64,000 bases of DNA from Paraburkholderia sp. C35. GTDB lineage: Bacteria; Pseudomonadota; Gammaproteobacteria; Burkholderiales; Burkholderiaceae. A model generated the notes under the pieces. That model did not search any database. It saw nothing but the letters and a program-made list of their open reading frames with translations, and was not told where the DNA came from. The translations under genes and the position numbers were made by a program. The DNA lies in assembly GCF_003121405.1 (NCBI RefSeq), contig NZ_QBUY01000035.1, positions 1-64,000 on the forward strand, written 5' to 3'. Shown here in pieces: positions 16,617-25,940 of the stretch (the first letter of the stretch is position 1; each line of letters begins with the position of its first letter).

Positions 16617-17933
16617 TCAATCGTCCTTGCCTGCACCGGCCTGACTTCTTGCACCCCATGCGACACGCGCCATCGCGATGGCACGTCCCGCGCCCGGCAC
16701 GAGCGTAATCAGTTCGAGCCGGATCATGATGCTCAGCAACATCAACGACAACGACAACTCGCCGATCACGCGCGCGAACGCCATGCCTTCTGCGCCGTAT
16801 CGGGGCGCAAGATAAAGCGCTGCGATCAGGTTCGTGATGCCAGACGCCGCACCTGCTATTGCCAGCAGACGGTCTTTCTTGCGCGGCACGAACACATAGA
16901 ACGCAGCAAATTCGTTGAATGCCGCAAAAGGAAACATCCAGGCAAAGCTCTGCAATACATGTCCGCTTGGCGTGAATGCTTCGCCGAGAATCAGCGGCAG
17001 CACAATGGGCGACAACGTCAATGCGCCGCAAAACACCAGCAGGCCATAGCCCAGCATCAGCGTCGCGCCGCGGCGCGTAGTGGCATGCGCGCCCGCCTTG
17101 TCGCCTTGTGCGAGCTGGCGCGAGATGGTCGGAATGAAGACTTGCGATGCCGGTCCCATCAGACTCAGGCCGATGGTCGCAAAGCGCTCGGCGGCGCCGA
17201 AATAGCCGACTTGCTGGGGCGTCGACAGCAATGTCAGCAGATACGTGGATGAAGCGGTGAGCACGACGGAACCCGACGAATAGCAGAACAGCATCGTCGA
17301 TCCCTTTACCAGCGACACGATGCCGTCGAACGAAAGACGGGGCCGCCCAAGCTGCCACGTCGCGAGTCCGTACGAGACCGTCAGCGACAGCACGCCGGCC
17401 GTCAGCAGACTGGCGACCACCCAGACTGAATCGGCAGGCCCGCGCACGAGGCACAGCACCAGCGCGAGACTCACCGCGAAGCCGAACACCTCGATCATGA
17501 TGGGTGTGCGGAAGTGATGACGTCCCTGATAGAGCCAACCCAGATTCAGTGCCGCCACGACGCCGAGCGCGGTCGCCAGCAGGCCGATTAAAGGATGCTC
17601 CGACAAGGTGGGCGAACAGAAGGTCGCGACTGCCCCGATGCACGCGCCCAGCGCGCACAATGCAAGCCGCGCGCTCACATGCAGCGAGTAGATCGCATTG
17701 CACTCTTGATTGCTCTGCGCTTTCGAGATTTCACGCATGCCGACGAACGTGAACCCGTAGCTCGCCAGCATCCAGATCACATTCATGAGCGACATCGCCG
17801 CGAGAACCCGCCCGTATTCGGCGACGCCCAGCACGCGTCCATAGAACGGCACGACGATGATGAGGTACACATACCTCATCAGATAGCCGCCGTAGACGAA
17901 CGCTATGACGTTGGCGCTCTTCTTACCATCCAT
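16617..17933 (-). CDS. wzx: Wzx-type lipid-linked oligosaccharide flippase
   Basis: 438 residues with 12 or more hydrophobic segments and few charged loops, in the MOP superfamily (polysaccharide transporter type). The N-terminal segment NVIAFVYGGYLMRYVYLIIV and the following VPFYGRVLGVAEYGRVLAAM match the usual start of Wzx proteins (a YLxRxxxxx...LGVxxYG pattern). It would flip undecaprenyl-pyrophosphate-linked repeat units across the inner membrane for polymerisation by Wzy. ATG start with AGGAGAG eight bases upstream. The ends are close to the flanking glycosyltransferase genes on the same strand, consistent with one leftward operon from wzc to the GT4 gene. Confidence 0.88.
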   Translation of the reverse strand: MDGKKSANVIAFVYGGYLMRYVYLIIVVPFYGRVLGVAEYGRVLAAMSLMNVIWMLASYGFTFVGMREISKAQSNQECNAIYSLHVSARLALCALGACIGAVATFCSPTLSEHPLIGLLATALGVVAALNLGWLYQGRHHFRTPIMIEVFGFAVSLALVLCLVRGPADSVWVVASLLTAGVLSLTVSYGLATWQLGRPRLSFDGIVSLVKGSTMLFCYSSGSVVLTASSTYLLTLLSTPQQVGYFGAAERFATIGLSLMGPASQVFIPTISRQLAQGDKAGAHATTRRGATLMLGYGLLVFCGALTLSPIVLPLILGEAFTPSGHVLQSFAWMFPFAAFNEFAAFYVFVPRKKDRLLAIAGAASGITNLIAALYLAPRYGAEGMAFARVIGELSLSLMLLSIMIRLELITLVPGAGRAIAMARVAWGARSQAGAGKDD

Positions 17934-17966
17934 TCCAGACTCTCCTGTTTCAACGGCGCTGCATGC

Positions 17967-18980
17967 CTATAGCTCTACCGCACTGCGCCGCGCGAGCGGG
18001 TTGGTGATGTAGCGAACCACGAAATCCGAAAGCGGCGAATAAGGCAACAGACAGAGGCTCGACAGAAACAGCGTTCCTACCTTCTTTTTCGGGCCCCAGA
18101 AAGGATTGGCCATGATCGCATGCCGGTAAGCGCGAGAGTCGTTCAACATCCAGCGCCAGCGCTCGCCCAGTGGTGCGTGATAGAGACTCGAACCGAAATA
18201 CGCCTTTTCATGCGCAAAGTCGTAGAACGCAGGCGGCAACTCCAGATTCAGGCGCTTCTTCGCAATGTCGCGCAACGTGACCCAGCGCTCCCTGAAAGCC
18301 TTCGGCGCTTTCTTGATCTGCTCGGAATTCGCAAACGACACGCTCGGCGCCGTGGTGTGATGAACGCGATACGCGCCGAGCGAACGCGCTATCGTGGCCA
18401 CCTCACCCATCAGCGCAGCGCCGTAAATAGCGTAGAAGTCGGCGCCATACCGGTTGATGCCGCCTTCCGGCACGGGGAACACTGCCTTCAGCGCACTCAC
18501 GCTGTACGCGTTGCCCGACGCAGGCGGCGATGGATAGAGCCAGCCTTCCTTGAGCAGGCGGCCGCAATCGGCAGGTGGTTTGGTGTGCGGCACATACGCG
18601 CCCGTCTGCTTGCCGGCTTCGTCGATCACGTCGAGCCGAAACTGCACTTTCGCGAGATTGTTTTCCTGCTCGAACGCATGCATCACTTCCGATACCGCAG
18701 TGGGATATAGCACGTCGTCGGAATCGAGAAAGAGTACATAGTCGGTATCGGCTATTTCAACGCCAAGGTTGTAGGCGGACACCTGTCCGCCGTTCTGCTT
18801 GAATACCGTGGAAATGCGCGTGCCGTATTGCTCGATCAAAGCCCGCGATCCGTCCGTCGAGCCATCGTCGATCACGATCACGCGTGTTCCCGGATAATCC
18901 TGCGCCAAGGCCGAATCGATCGCTTCGGTGATGAAGCGTTCGTAGTTGTAGTTGCAAATGACGATGGCAATCTGTTTCAT
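17967..18980 (-). CDS. Glycosyltransferase family 2
   Basis: 337 residues with a GT-A fold. The start KQIAIVICNYNYERFITEAIDS is the classical GT2 beginning, followed by VIVIDDGSTDGS and the metal-binding DxD equivalent VLFLDSDDVLYP. A C-terminal region of about 120 residues has no clear motif and may hold an amphipathic membrane contact. It would transfer one sugar of the repeat unit at the cytosolic face. ATG selected with a GAGG sequence about six bases upstream; the TTG five codons earlier adds nothing conserved. It lies between wzx and the exported glycosidase gene. Confidence 0.9.
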   Translation of the reverse strand: MKQIAIVICNYNYERFITEAIDSALAQDYPGTRVIVIDDGSTDGSRALIEQYGTRISTVFKQNGGQVSAYNLGVEIADTDYVLFLDSDDVLYPTAVSEVMHAFEQENNLAKVQFRLDVIDEAGKQTGAYVPHTKPPADCGRLLKEGWLYPSPPASGNAYSVSALKAVFPVPEGGINRYGADFYAIYGAALMGEVATIARSLGAYRVHHTTAPSVSFANSEQIKKAPKAFRERWVTLRDIAKKRLNLELPPAFYDFAHEKAYFGSSLYHAPLGERWRWMLNDSRAYRHAIMANPFWGPKKKVGTLFLSSLCLLPYSPLSDFVVRYITNPLARRSAVEL

Positions 18981-19033
18981 AGAGCCTCGAAGCAATGAGT
19001 GGGATCAGTGCAGCCGACAGGAACGCATGTTTC

Positions 19034-20470
19034 TCAAGCCGGCTTCTCCCGGTTCGCGCGCACGACGAGATACGCGAGATGTTTCGGCTGCTTCCTGTCT
19101 GTGCCGTTGACTTTGTCCGGCACGCGAAACCGTATGGTCGTGACGTCGCCATTCGTACTCGATGCGACGTCCTGTTTCGGTGCAGCAGTGCCTGTCAGTG
19201 CGTCGATAAACGACACTTGTGCTCCGCCGGCCGGTGCAGCGATTCCTTCGGCCTCGACCGTGCGCCAACCCGGCGGTGCACTGACCTGAAGCACGATGTC
19301 GTTGTCCGACAGCAAACCGGCGCCCGTCACGTCCGGGCCGAAGCGCACCGGTTTCGGCAAGGCGGCAAGCGCGCCCGGAACGGTCTGGTTCAACACGATC
19401 AGGCTTTGTCCCGATACGTTGTAAGTGCGTGCAGGTGGGCCGCGATGCGTAAGCCGGAAAGGTTCATAACCGTCCCAGTGATAGACCATCGACACATACT
19501 TGTCGGGATCGTCCCAATTGCGATCGAGCGCCCACACAGCGAATTCGAAGAAATAGCGCGGCAGGTAATGCGCATCAAGCATGTAGCGGTCGCCGATCTC
19601 CGTTTGCCACACGCCGCGCGCCGGTCCCTGTTTGACGTAGCGCTCATACAGGCCATCGAGATCGGCGACTGGCAGATAATGCGTATCGAGGTAATCGACC
19701 CAATCGGCCATCCGTTCGTTCAGACGCGGGCTTCGGTAATCGAGCCACCTGTCGAGCGTGTCGAGTCCGCCCTGATCGGGCCAGCCGCCATAAACGACGT
19801 ACGCGCCATAGCGTCGCACGATACGTGCCGCAGGAATGTGGATGCGCTCCACGTAGTCCTGCATGGCGCGCTCATAGGGTCCCGACTGATGTTCGTCCTT
19901 GCTGAAGTTCGGTCCATGCCAGAACGTGGCTTGCGGCAATCCACCCGAAAGCCGCCCAGCCGCTTCATTCCAGATCTGGAAATGGCGCACGTTATACGGC
20001 GGCGCCGAGTACTTTTTAACCACTGCATCCACATACCGTTCCCATGCACTGACATCGGCGGGTGCGGATTTGCTGTCGCCGGCAAGACTCGCGTTCCACT
20101 TCGGCGTATAGCCGAGAAACAGCAAGGACCGGATACCGTTCTGGTTGTTGCGCAGGATGATCGAAGGCAGATCGCTGTCGAAAGCGTTGCCGGTCCTGTC
20201 GACGCGCATCGGTTGTGTTGGCGCGTCGGGCTGTCCGGGTCCGACTGAACCTCGGCCCCAGCTGATGCCCATCCTGTGCCACATCTCGATGTCGGCTGCC
20301 GTGCCTGGCCATCCATTCGTTCCGATCATGTCAATCATCCTGCGGGGCGCGCGTTTGCCAACCGCGTCAGTCGCTGCGTACCCTTGAAATGGACGCAGGC
20401 CCGCGCAGGCAAGCGCCGCGAAAGTAGCTAGCACACGTCGTCGAGATGGCCTGTACGTCATTCGATCCAT
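19034..20470 (-). CDS. Tat-exported glycoside hydrolase (clan GH-A, GH39-like)
   Basis: 478 residues. The N-terminus SRRRVLATFAALACAGLRP is a twin-arginine signal. The mature part has a TIM-barrel glycosidase pattern: MHRMGISWGRGSV-like strand (written WHRMGISWGRGS), LLFLGYTPKWNAS, then HFQIWNEAAGRLSGG with the acid/base Glu169 in the NE dipeptide, and later VWQTEIGDRYMLDA with the likely nucleophile Glu291. A C-terminal beta-rich domain (about residues 370-470) follows. Arrangement and motifs resemble GH39 and related exopolysaccharide-cluster hydrolases such as PslG; substrate is unproven. It would act in the periplasm on the nascent or mis-targeted polymer. It is co-directional with the flanking glycosyltransferase genes. 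Confidence 0.82.
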   Translation of the reverse strand: MDRMTYRPSRRRVLATFAALACAGLRPFQGYAATDAVGKRAPRRMIDMIGTNGWPGTAADIEMWHRMGISWGRGSVGPGQPDAPTQPMRVDRTGNAFDSDLPSIILRNNQNGIRSLLFLGYTPKWNASLAGDSKSAPADVSAWERYVDAVVKKYSAPPYNVRHFQIWNEAAGRLSGGLPQATFWHGPNFSKDEHQSGPYERAMQDYVERIHIPAARIVRRYGAYVVYGGWPDQGGLDTLDRWLDYRSPRLNERMADWVDYLDTHYLPVADLDGLYERYVKQGPARGVWQTEIGDRYMLDAHYLPRYFFEFAVWALDRNWDDPDKYVSMVYHWDGYEPFRLTHRGPPARTYNVSGQSLIVLNQTVPGALAALPKPVRFGPDVTGAGLLSDNDIVLQVSAPPGWRTVEAEGIAAPAGGAQVSFIDALTGTAAPKQDVASSTNGDVTTIRFRVPDKVNGTDRKQPKHLAYLVVRANREKPA

Positions 20471-20487
20471 TCGCTATTCGCCCGCTC

Positions 20488-21603
20488 TCAGCCTGCCGGC
20501 ACGCGCGCGGCCAGTTCGGAGAGCGGCTCGCCTTCCTTGCCATGCAACACGTCCAGCAATCTCTTTGCCGAGCGATCCCAGCGATATTCACGCGCGTGCG
20601 TCATGCCTTTGGTCCTGTACCGTTGGCGCAAGGCGCCGTCACTCATCATCAGCGAGATCTTTTCCGCAATATCTTCGGGTGACGCGGCATCGCAATACAT
20701 GGCAGCGTCTCCGCATGCTTCGGGAATCGACGTGCGCGACGATGCGATCACCGGACATCCGCAATACATCGCCTCGAGCGGCGGCAATCCGAAGCCTTCA
20801 TACAGCGACGGAAACACCAGACAGCCCGCATGCTGATAAAGCGCCTTTAACTCGCCGTCCGACACGAAGCCTGCCCATATCACCTGCTTCGAGCGCGACA
20901 TGGCCTCCATGCCTTCATTCGCGAAGATCCGCGAGTTCTTTCTGCCAACTATCACGAACCTCACATCGCGCATATGCCCTAAGCCCGAAATGGCTTCCAT
21001 GACGCGCTGCAGGTTCTTGCGCGGATCGAGGCTGCCGACAATCACGCAGTACGTGTCGTCCTGTAACTGCAGGCGTTCGAGCACTCTGGCGTCTGGCACA
21101 ACCCGGTCGAGATGATCCGCACCGGGCTGGATCACGGCAATGCGCGATTCGTCGATCTTCAGGTGATGGCTGATGCGCCGCTTCGAAAACGCCGCCACCG
21201 TCAGCACCAGTGGCTCCATCTTTGGCAGAATCGAAAAGCACAACCGGTACCACAGCAGAAACTTCTTCGAGAAGCCATTCGGCACGTCGTAGACAGCCAT
21301 GTCGTGCACCATCACGACCTGCCTGCGTTTAAGGATCGGATTGGTGTTGCACAGATTGACGAGCGTGCGCCCTCGCGCCGCTAATGGCAGCGTGATCTGT
21401 TCCCACAACGTGCCGCGCAGCCACGGAAAGCGCCGCTGCCGCTTGAGCGATGCGCCGGGTTCGCGCGCATTCTGCGGCACGAAGATCTCCAGTTCATTGC
21501 CGGGTTCTTCGCGCATCTGCATGGCTCGCGTGAGTTCATACGCGACCCGTTGAACGCCCGTTATGGGCTGCGAGGTGAACTTGCCGTTGATCGCGAATGC
21601 CAT
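20488..21603 (-). CDS. Glycosyltransferase family 4
   Basis: 371 residues with a GT-B fold. The N-terminus has the pattern TSQPITGVQRVAYELTRAMQ seen in GT4 mannosyl/rhamnosyl transferases. The donor domain includes YCVIVGSLDPRKNLQRVMEA, RFVIVGRKN, and the E-x7-E segment SLYEGFGLPPLEAMYCGCPV followed by SSRTSIPEACGDAAMYCD. This strongly resembles mannosyltransferases of the WbaZ/WcaI type, fitting a GDP-mannose supply, but the donor is inferred. The frame is open 88 codons upstream but overlaps the wzc end and is not protein-like. The ATG has CGGAGA six bases upstream. The gene ends 17 bases before the Tat glycosidase start. Confidence 0.92.
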   Translation of the reverse strand: MAFAINGKFTSQPITGVQRVAYELTRAMQMREEPGNELEIFVPQNAREPGASLKRQRRFPWLRGTLWEQITLPLAARGRTLVNLCNTNPILKRRQVVMVHDMAVYDVPNGFSKKFLLWYRLCFSILPKMEPLVLTVAAFSKRRISHHLKIDESRIAVIQPGADHLDRVVPDARVLERLQLQDDTYCVIVGSLDPRKNLQRVMEAISGLGHMRDVRFVIVGRKNSRIFANEGMEAMSRSKQVIWAGFVSDGELKALYQHAGCLVFPSLYEGFGLPPLEAMYCGCPVIASSRTSIPEACGDAAMYCDAASPEDIAEKISLMMSDGALRQRYRTKGMTHAREYRWDRSAKRLLDVLHGKEGEPLSELAARVPAG

Positions 21604-21670
21604 GGGTTTCTCCGTGTCACGAAAGGGTGTCGTTTGCGGTGTGTACGTCGAAGTCGAAGACAAGCCGTTA

Positions 21671-24013
21671 TCAGGCAGCTGTCTCGACCTCCCCAAAGTC
21701 ACTCGCGTAGTTCGTCGCGTAGCCATACGTGCGCGTGCTGCGGCGCAGTGGAATACCGTTGAACACGGCGCCTGCCACGCGGCCTCCGGCACGCTCGATC
21801 TTCTTGATCGTGTCGGCAATTTCCTCTTCGGTCTGCATGCCCGAACGCAACACCAGCAGCGATGCACCTGCCTCGTTGGCGATGATCGACGCGTCCGTGA
21901 CTGCGAGGAACGGTGGTGTATCGACGATCACCAGATCGAAGTGATGGCTCAGGCGTTCGAGTACTTCCTTGAAGCGTGGCCGCGTGAGCAGTGCAGCAGG
22001 GTTCTCGGGCCGCGCGCCGCACGACATGAAGGTCACGCCTTCGATGCCCACGTTACGCAACGCGTCGCGCAGCGGCATCCGCTCGGCGAGCACTTCGGAA
22101 AGGCCACCGCGATTGCTCTGCGTGAAGAAAGCGGCAAGATGCCCGCGGCGCATGTCGCCGTCGACCAGCGCGACCCGCGCTCCGGCCTCGGCGTGCAACG
22201 TCGCGACATTCGCGGCGACGAAGCTCTTGCCCGCCGACGTGGTCGGTCCTGTCACCATCACGATGTTGTTGCGCGTGTGCGCCAGATCGCGTGCCATTGC
22301 AGTGCGCACGGCGCGGAGTGCTTCCACCGATGCGTCGTGCGGAAAGCGCTCGGCAAGAATCTTGTTGCCCGAGTAGCCGAATGACGGATCGATCTTCTCA
22401 CCCGACGTCGCTTCACTCCCTTCCAGACCGCGTGGCGTGGCCATCGCGTTGCGTCCCGCAGCGCCCGGCAAAGGCCTGCGTGCCGCAGCCGGCAAGCCGC
22501 GATCGAGCAGCGTCTGCTGGTGACTGAACAGCACCTCGCCGATCACCGGCACACTCAGGCGGCGCTCCACATAACGCGGATCCGTCACGCCGACCAGCAC
22601 GTGGCGGCGCATGAAGACGAGCACCACGCCTGCCACCAGACCGAGCACGAAGCCTCCCGGCAGCACGATCAGCGGATCAGGCTTGACCGGGCGATGCGGG
22701 CGCACCGCTTCATCCAGAATGTGCGCGCCGCCTGTCGTGCTCGCCCGACGCACGGTCAGTTGCTCGGCCTTCTGCACCATGCCCATATATACCGTCTCTG
22801 CCACCTTCTGCGCGCGAATCAGATCGACGCTCTCGCGCTCCGACGCAGGCATGTCCTGAAAGCGGCCATTGAACTCCGCCTTCGTCTGCTTCAACTGCGC
22901 AAGTTGTGTGTCGATGCTCTGAATCCAGCGGCTGCCCGGCGCGTACTTGTCCAGCAATTGCGTACGCTGCAATTCGAGGCTCGCAATCTGACGATCGAGA
23001 TCGAGACCGCCTTGCAGATACGATTGCGCCTCGGCGGTCGGCTGCATCGAATTGGATTTGGCGCGGAAGCTCTTCAGCGCTTCTTCCGATTTGCGCAAAT
23101 CGGCGAGCAGGCGCGGCAACTCGCCCTTGATGAAGTTCAGCGTCTGCGTGTCGTTCAACTGGCGGCCGGCCACGGCAGCAGCGAGATATTGCTGTCCCAG
23201 TGCATTCGCGACTTCTGCCGCTTTTGCAGGACTCTTGTCCGCGTACTCGATCTGGATCAGTCCCGAGTCCTTCACCTTGTCAGTGATCTTCACGACATCC
23301 GTGAAGCGTTTGGTCGCATCCAGTTCGTTCCAGCGGATCACTTCAAAGCGCGTGTCAGGCCGCGCGGCAAGCTGGTTGATCAGCACCGATATGCCGTTGG
23401 CTTCGACAGGTTTGCCGACTGCTCCCTTGATCAGCAATTCGCCCGACGGTCCGAGCAACTCATACGCACCGTCGCCGAGCGCCACGAGACTGAGCTTTTC
23501 TTCTTCGAGATTCGCCGGCACGTTCAGATAGCCGAACTTCACGACCTCACCGCCCCACGCAAACGACTTCAAACCGAGCCATGCGCCGTTCGGCTCACCA
23601 GGCGTCGCGAACTTGTCTGCAATGTCGCCGAGAACGGGAATGCGGCGCGGCTTCACCGAAATATCGAAGCGGTATCGGTCGATCACAGGATCTAGCACGG
23701 CGCGGCTACGCATCACACCCATCTCCGCGCTGGGTGACGGTGCGGGCGGCGGCAATGCTTCCTGAGTCTGCAACGCGAGGCCCAACGCATTAGGTTCGGG
23801 TGGATCGACGCGCACGAGCACGTCCGCCGAATAGATCGGCGTCGCGATCAGTTGATAGGCGACGGCGAGCAGAAAGACCACGACCGTGGCCGCCACGATT
23901 TCCCAGATGTGGTCCCGCAACAGGTTGAGCATCTCCCGGGCGGTAAGTTGCCCGCGCTCCACCTCAGGGGCGACAGGTAGCGAGTTCGAGGGGTAATAAT
24001 CCACGGGAATCAT
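21671..24013 (-). CDS. Wzc/BceF-type polysaccharide co-polymerase and tyrosine autokinase
   Basis: 780 residues. A Wzz-type chain-length domain with a first membrane helix at about residues 38-57 (IVAATVVVFLLAVAYQL) is followed by a long coiled-coil periplasmic part with the GNVR-like region (about 290-430). The second helix is near 450-470 (LPGGFVLGLVAGVVLVFM). The cytosolic BY-kinase domain has Walker A GPTTSAGKS, Walker A' VALVDGDMR and Walker B LVIVDTPPF. The tyrosine tail is short (RTYGYATNYASDF, three Tyr). It would control polymer length and export together with an outer-membrane Wza partner, which is not in this window. ATG used; a GTG three codons later has better-spaced AAAGGA and may be the real start. 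Confidence 0.93.
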   Translation of the reverse strand: MIPVDYYPSNSLPVAPEVERGQLTAREMLNLLRDHIWEIVAATVVVFLLAVAYQLIATPIYSADVLVRVDPPEPNALGLALQTQEALPPPAPSPSAEMGVMRSRAVLDPVIDRYRFDISVKPRRIPVLGDIADKFATPGEPNGAWLGLKSFAWGGEVVKFGYLNVPANLEEEKLSLVALGDGAYELLGPSGELLIKGAVGKPVEANGISVLINQLAARPDTRFEVIRWNELDATKRFTDVVKITDKVKDSGLIQIEYADKSPAKAAEVANALGQQYLAAAVAGRQLNDTQTLNFIKGELPRLLADLRKSEEALKSFRAKSNSMQPTAEAQSYLQGGLDLDRQIASLELQRTQLLDKYAPGSRWIQSIDTQLAQLKQTKAEFNGRFQDMPASERESVDLIRAQKVAETVYMGMVQKAEQLTVRRASTTGGAHILDEAVRPHRPVKPDPLIVLPGGFVLGLVAGVVLVFMRRHVLVGVTDPRYVERRLSVPVIGEVLFSHQQTLLDRGLPAAARRPLPGAAGRNAMATPRGLEGSEATSGEKIDPSFGYSGNKILAERFPHDASVEALRAVRTAMARDLAHTRNNIVMVTGPTTSAGKSFVAANVATLHAEAGARVALVDGDMRRGHLAAFFTQSNRGGLSEVLAERMPLRDALRNVGIEGVTFMSCGARPENPAALLTRPRFKEVLERLSHHFDLVIVDTPPFLAVTDASIIANEAGASLLVLRSGMQTEEEIADTIKKIERAGGRVAGAVFNGIPLRRSTRTYGYATNYASDFGEVETAA

Positions 24014-24874
24014 CCTTTGATTTGCGGTTGGCCGAGCAGGCGGCGAGGCACGTGAGCACACCACGGCCGGCCGGCGGCACAAGGCCGCTGGGCAGCGCGC
24101 GACAAAGCTCGATCAGCCGTGCTCGGGCCGACAATGAGTTGCAGGAACGGCGGGCAATGACAACCGGCGAGGCGTGAGATAGCCGGGCTGCCTGATGCCG
24201 TATCAGAACGTCAGGACGAGAAGAGCGAGAAGCTGGCGTGTGTCATTCATGCGAATCCTTTTCCAACGCTGGCGATTGCGAAAAGCTCATGTGCATCGGC
24301 GACATGAGCAAATCGTTCGTATTGAAAGCACCTTTAGCGAATTTCGTAAATCGGCTTGTCCACGTGCAATCGCTTTTCCATTGATGTTGCGTCGAAGCAT
24401 AGACGCGCAGAATTCGAATTAGTACAAACCCGGCTTAAATTCGGGTGCTAATGGCCGATATCGTGGAACACGTTACATGCGTCAGCCAGCAGAGAAAGAG
24501 TTGTTGCGATCTGAAATTCGTGTAACAGAGTGATACGCATCGCGCGAAATCACGTAACACAACGGTAGTGACAGTACACGAACACGAATTTTCGTTTACG
24601 AACTCCCTACCTTCTCTGCGACCCTTATAGGGTAAGCCTCTCGGGGCATATGTCTCGGCTTTGACTCGACAAAGTCGAACATCTTCTCTCAGAAATTCTT
24701 TCCGTGATTAGCGAAAACACCAGGAAGGGAATCAGCGCCTGACAGTAAAACTTTCCCACATCAGAACGAATTCGCCACATCGTTCGCGCCAATCGGACAA
24801 CGGTCGCATGGCTCTTTTCTCTACTGTATTCTGATTTGCGTCGAATTGTTGCGCATTAATTGGGAGAGCTAACG
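24014..24874. other. Long A+T-enriched divergent intergenic region (wzc / araC)
   Basis: These 861 bases between the leftward wzc operon and the rightward AraC regulator hold no convincing gene. The right two thirds (about 24300-24860) are clearly richer in A and T than the coding DNA around them. I see three YGTAAC-type words (GTTAC at 24472, GTAAC at 24522 and 24554) and a 13-base palindrome ACCCTTATAGGGT at 24621-24633. These may be regulator sites for the wzc promoter; none is proven. Confidence 0.5.
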
Positions 24875-25918
24875 GTGAATGGGATTTATCAATCGCATCC
24901 GTTGCGTGTCGATGAACGGCGCGAAAAGCCGAAATTTGAAAAGCATATTGGGTTGCTCATCGCACCGCATTGCTCGATGGCCGCTGCGGGTGCGATCGGC
25001 GACGCCTTCTGCCTCGCCAACAGGCTCGAAGAGGAGGTTGGTGTCGAGGCACCCTATCGGCTCTCGGTGCTGTCGGAGACGGGTGGATTCGTCACGGGCG
25101 GCTCGAGCTTTCCGATCTGGACGCAAAAACTCGATCGCTATCAACTCGGCGATTTTCACGCGGTATTCGTCGCCTGTAGCGGCGATCCGATGACGGAGTC
25201 GAACGAACAACTCGTTTCGTGGCTTTCGCGTCAGGGGAACGGCGCGCCGTCCGGCCTGCGGCAGAAAACGGATACGTCGGCCACGCCGGCACAATCCGCG
25301 GTGCCCGCTGCCGTGCCCGTCTTTGTGCTCGATGATGGGCTTTCGGAGACGCGCCCTGCAGGCGCGTCTCCGACTGAAATGGCCCTCGTGCAGATCGAAC
25401 GCGATCTCAGTACCGAAGCGGCGCGCCGCATCGCGCATGCCATGCAGCCCCAGGTGCATCAGCGCTTGCGGCCCGACGTGGATGATTCAGGTATCGCGAC
25501 CACGACTGAAAAAATCCGCGAATCCGCGCGCTGGATCAGAGAGAACTACAGCAATGCCATTTCCGTCAGCCAGGCCGCGGAATCTGCGGCGATGAGCAAA
25601 CGCAATTATCAGCGCCGCTTCAAGGTCGAGTTTGGCATGACGCCGCTCGAGTACCTGCTTCGCACGCGTTTCGAAGTGGTGTGCTCGATGCTGATGGACA
25701 CCGAGTTACCTATCGACAAGATCGCAAGGCGTTGCGGCATGGGCGACGGCAACCGGCTAGGGCGAATCTTCAAGGTGCGCTACGGCATGTCGCCCACCAG
25801 CTTTCGCGCGCTGCGGCACCTTGGCAACGGCAATCAATCACTCACGCCAACGCCTGCCGCTACCGACGATGCCATGGAACCTGCAGCATCCGCCTTGCTG
25901 ATGAAACCCGTTTTCTAG
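24875..25918 (+). CDS. AraC-family regulator with DJ-1/PfpI-like N-terminus
   Basis: 347 residues. The N-terminal 180 residues form a GATase1/DJ-1-like domain (HIGLLIAPHCSMAAAGAIGD, later VFVACSGDPMTESNEQLVSW). The C-terminal AraC DNA-binding domain (about 225-325) has two helix-turn-helix motifs: ISVSQAAESAAMSKRNYQRR followed by KVEFGMTPLEYLLRTR, then KIARRCGMGDGNRLGRIFKV. A proline/alanine-rich linker lies between. GATase1-type AraC proteins in Burkholderiales often control amino-acid or envelope genes. Position beside wzc suggests control of exopolysaccharide genes (inferred). GTG start with GGGAGAG upstream; a TTG five codons earlier is possible. The ATP-grasp gene follows after 22 bases. 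Confidence 0.88.
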   Translation: MNGIYQSHPLRVDERREKPKFEKHIGLLIAPHCSMAAAGAIGDAFCLANRLEEEVGVEAPYRLSVLSETGGFVTGGSSFPIWTQKLDRYQLGDFHAVFVACSGDPMTESNEQLVSWLSRQGNGAPSGLRQKTDTSATPAQSAVPAAVPVFVLDDGLSETRPAGASPTEMALVQIERDLSTEAARRIAHAMQPQVHQRLRPDVDDSGIATTTEKIRESARWIRENYSNAISVSQAAESAAMSKRNYQRRFKVEFGMTPLEYLLRTRFEVVCSMLMDTELPIDKIARRCGMGDGNRLGRIFKVRYGMSPTSFRALRHLGNGNQSLTPTPAATDDAMEPAASALLMKPVF

Positions 25919-25940
25919 CAGGACGCAGGGAGCGTGAACG

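Noticed and set aside
9767..24013. Identification of the locus as the cepacian (bce) cluster
   Set aside because: Several enzymes have bce counterparts (BceA, BceB, BceF types), but BceC- and BceE-type genes and the bce order are missing, so the polymer cannot be named.
24195..24422. 75-codon frame in the wzc/araC gap
   Set aside because: Arg-rich composition, no motif and no ribosome site; looks like random frame in non-coding DNA.
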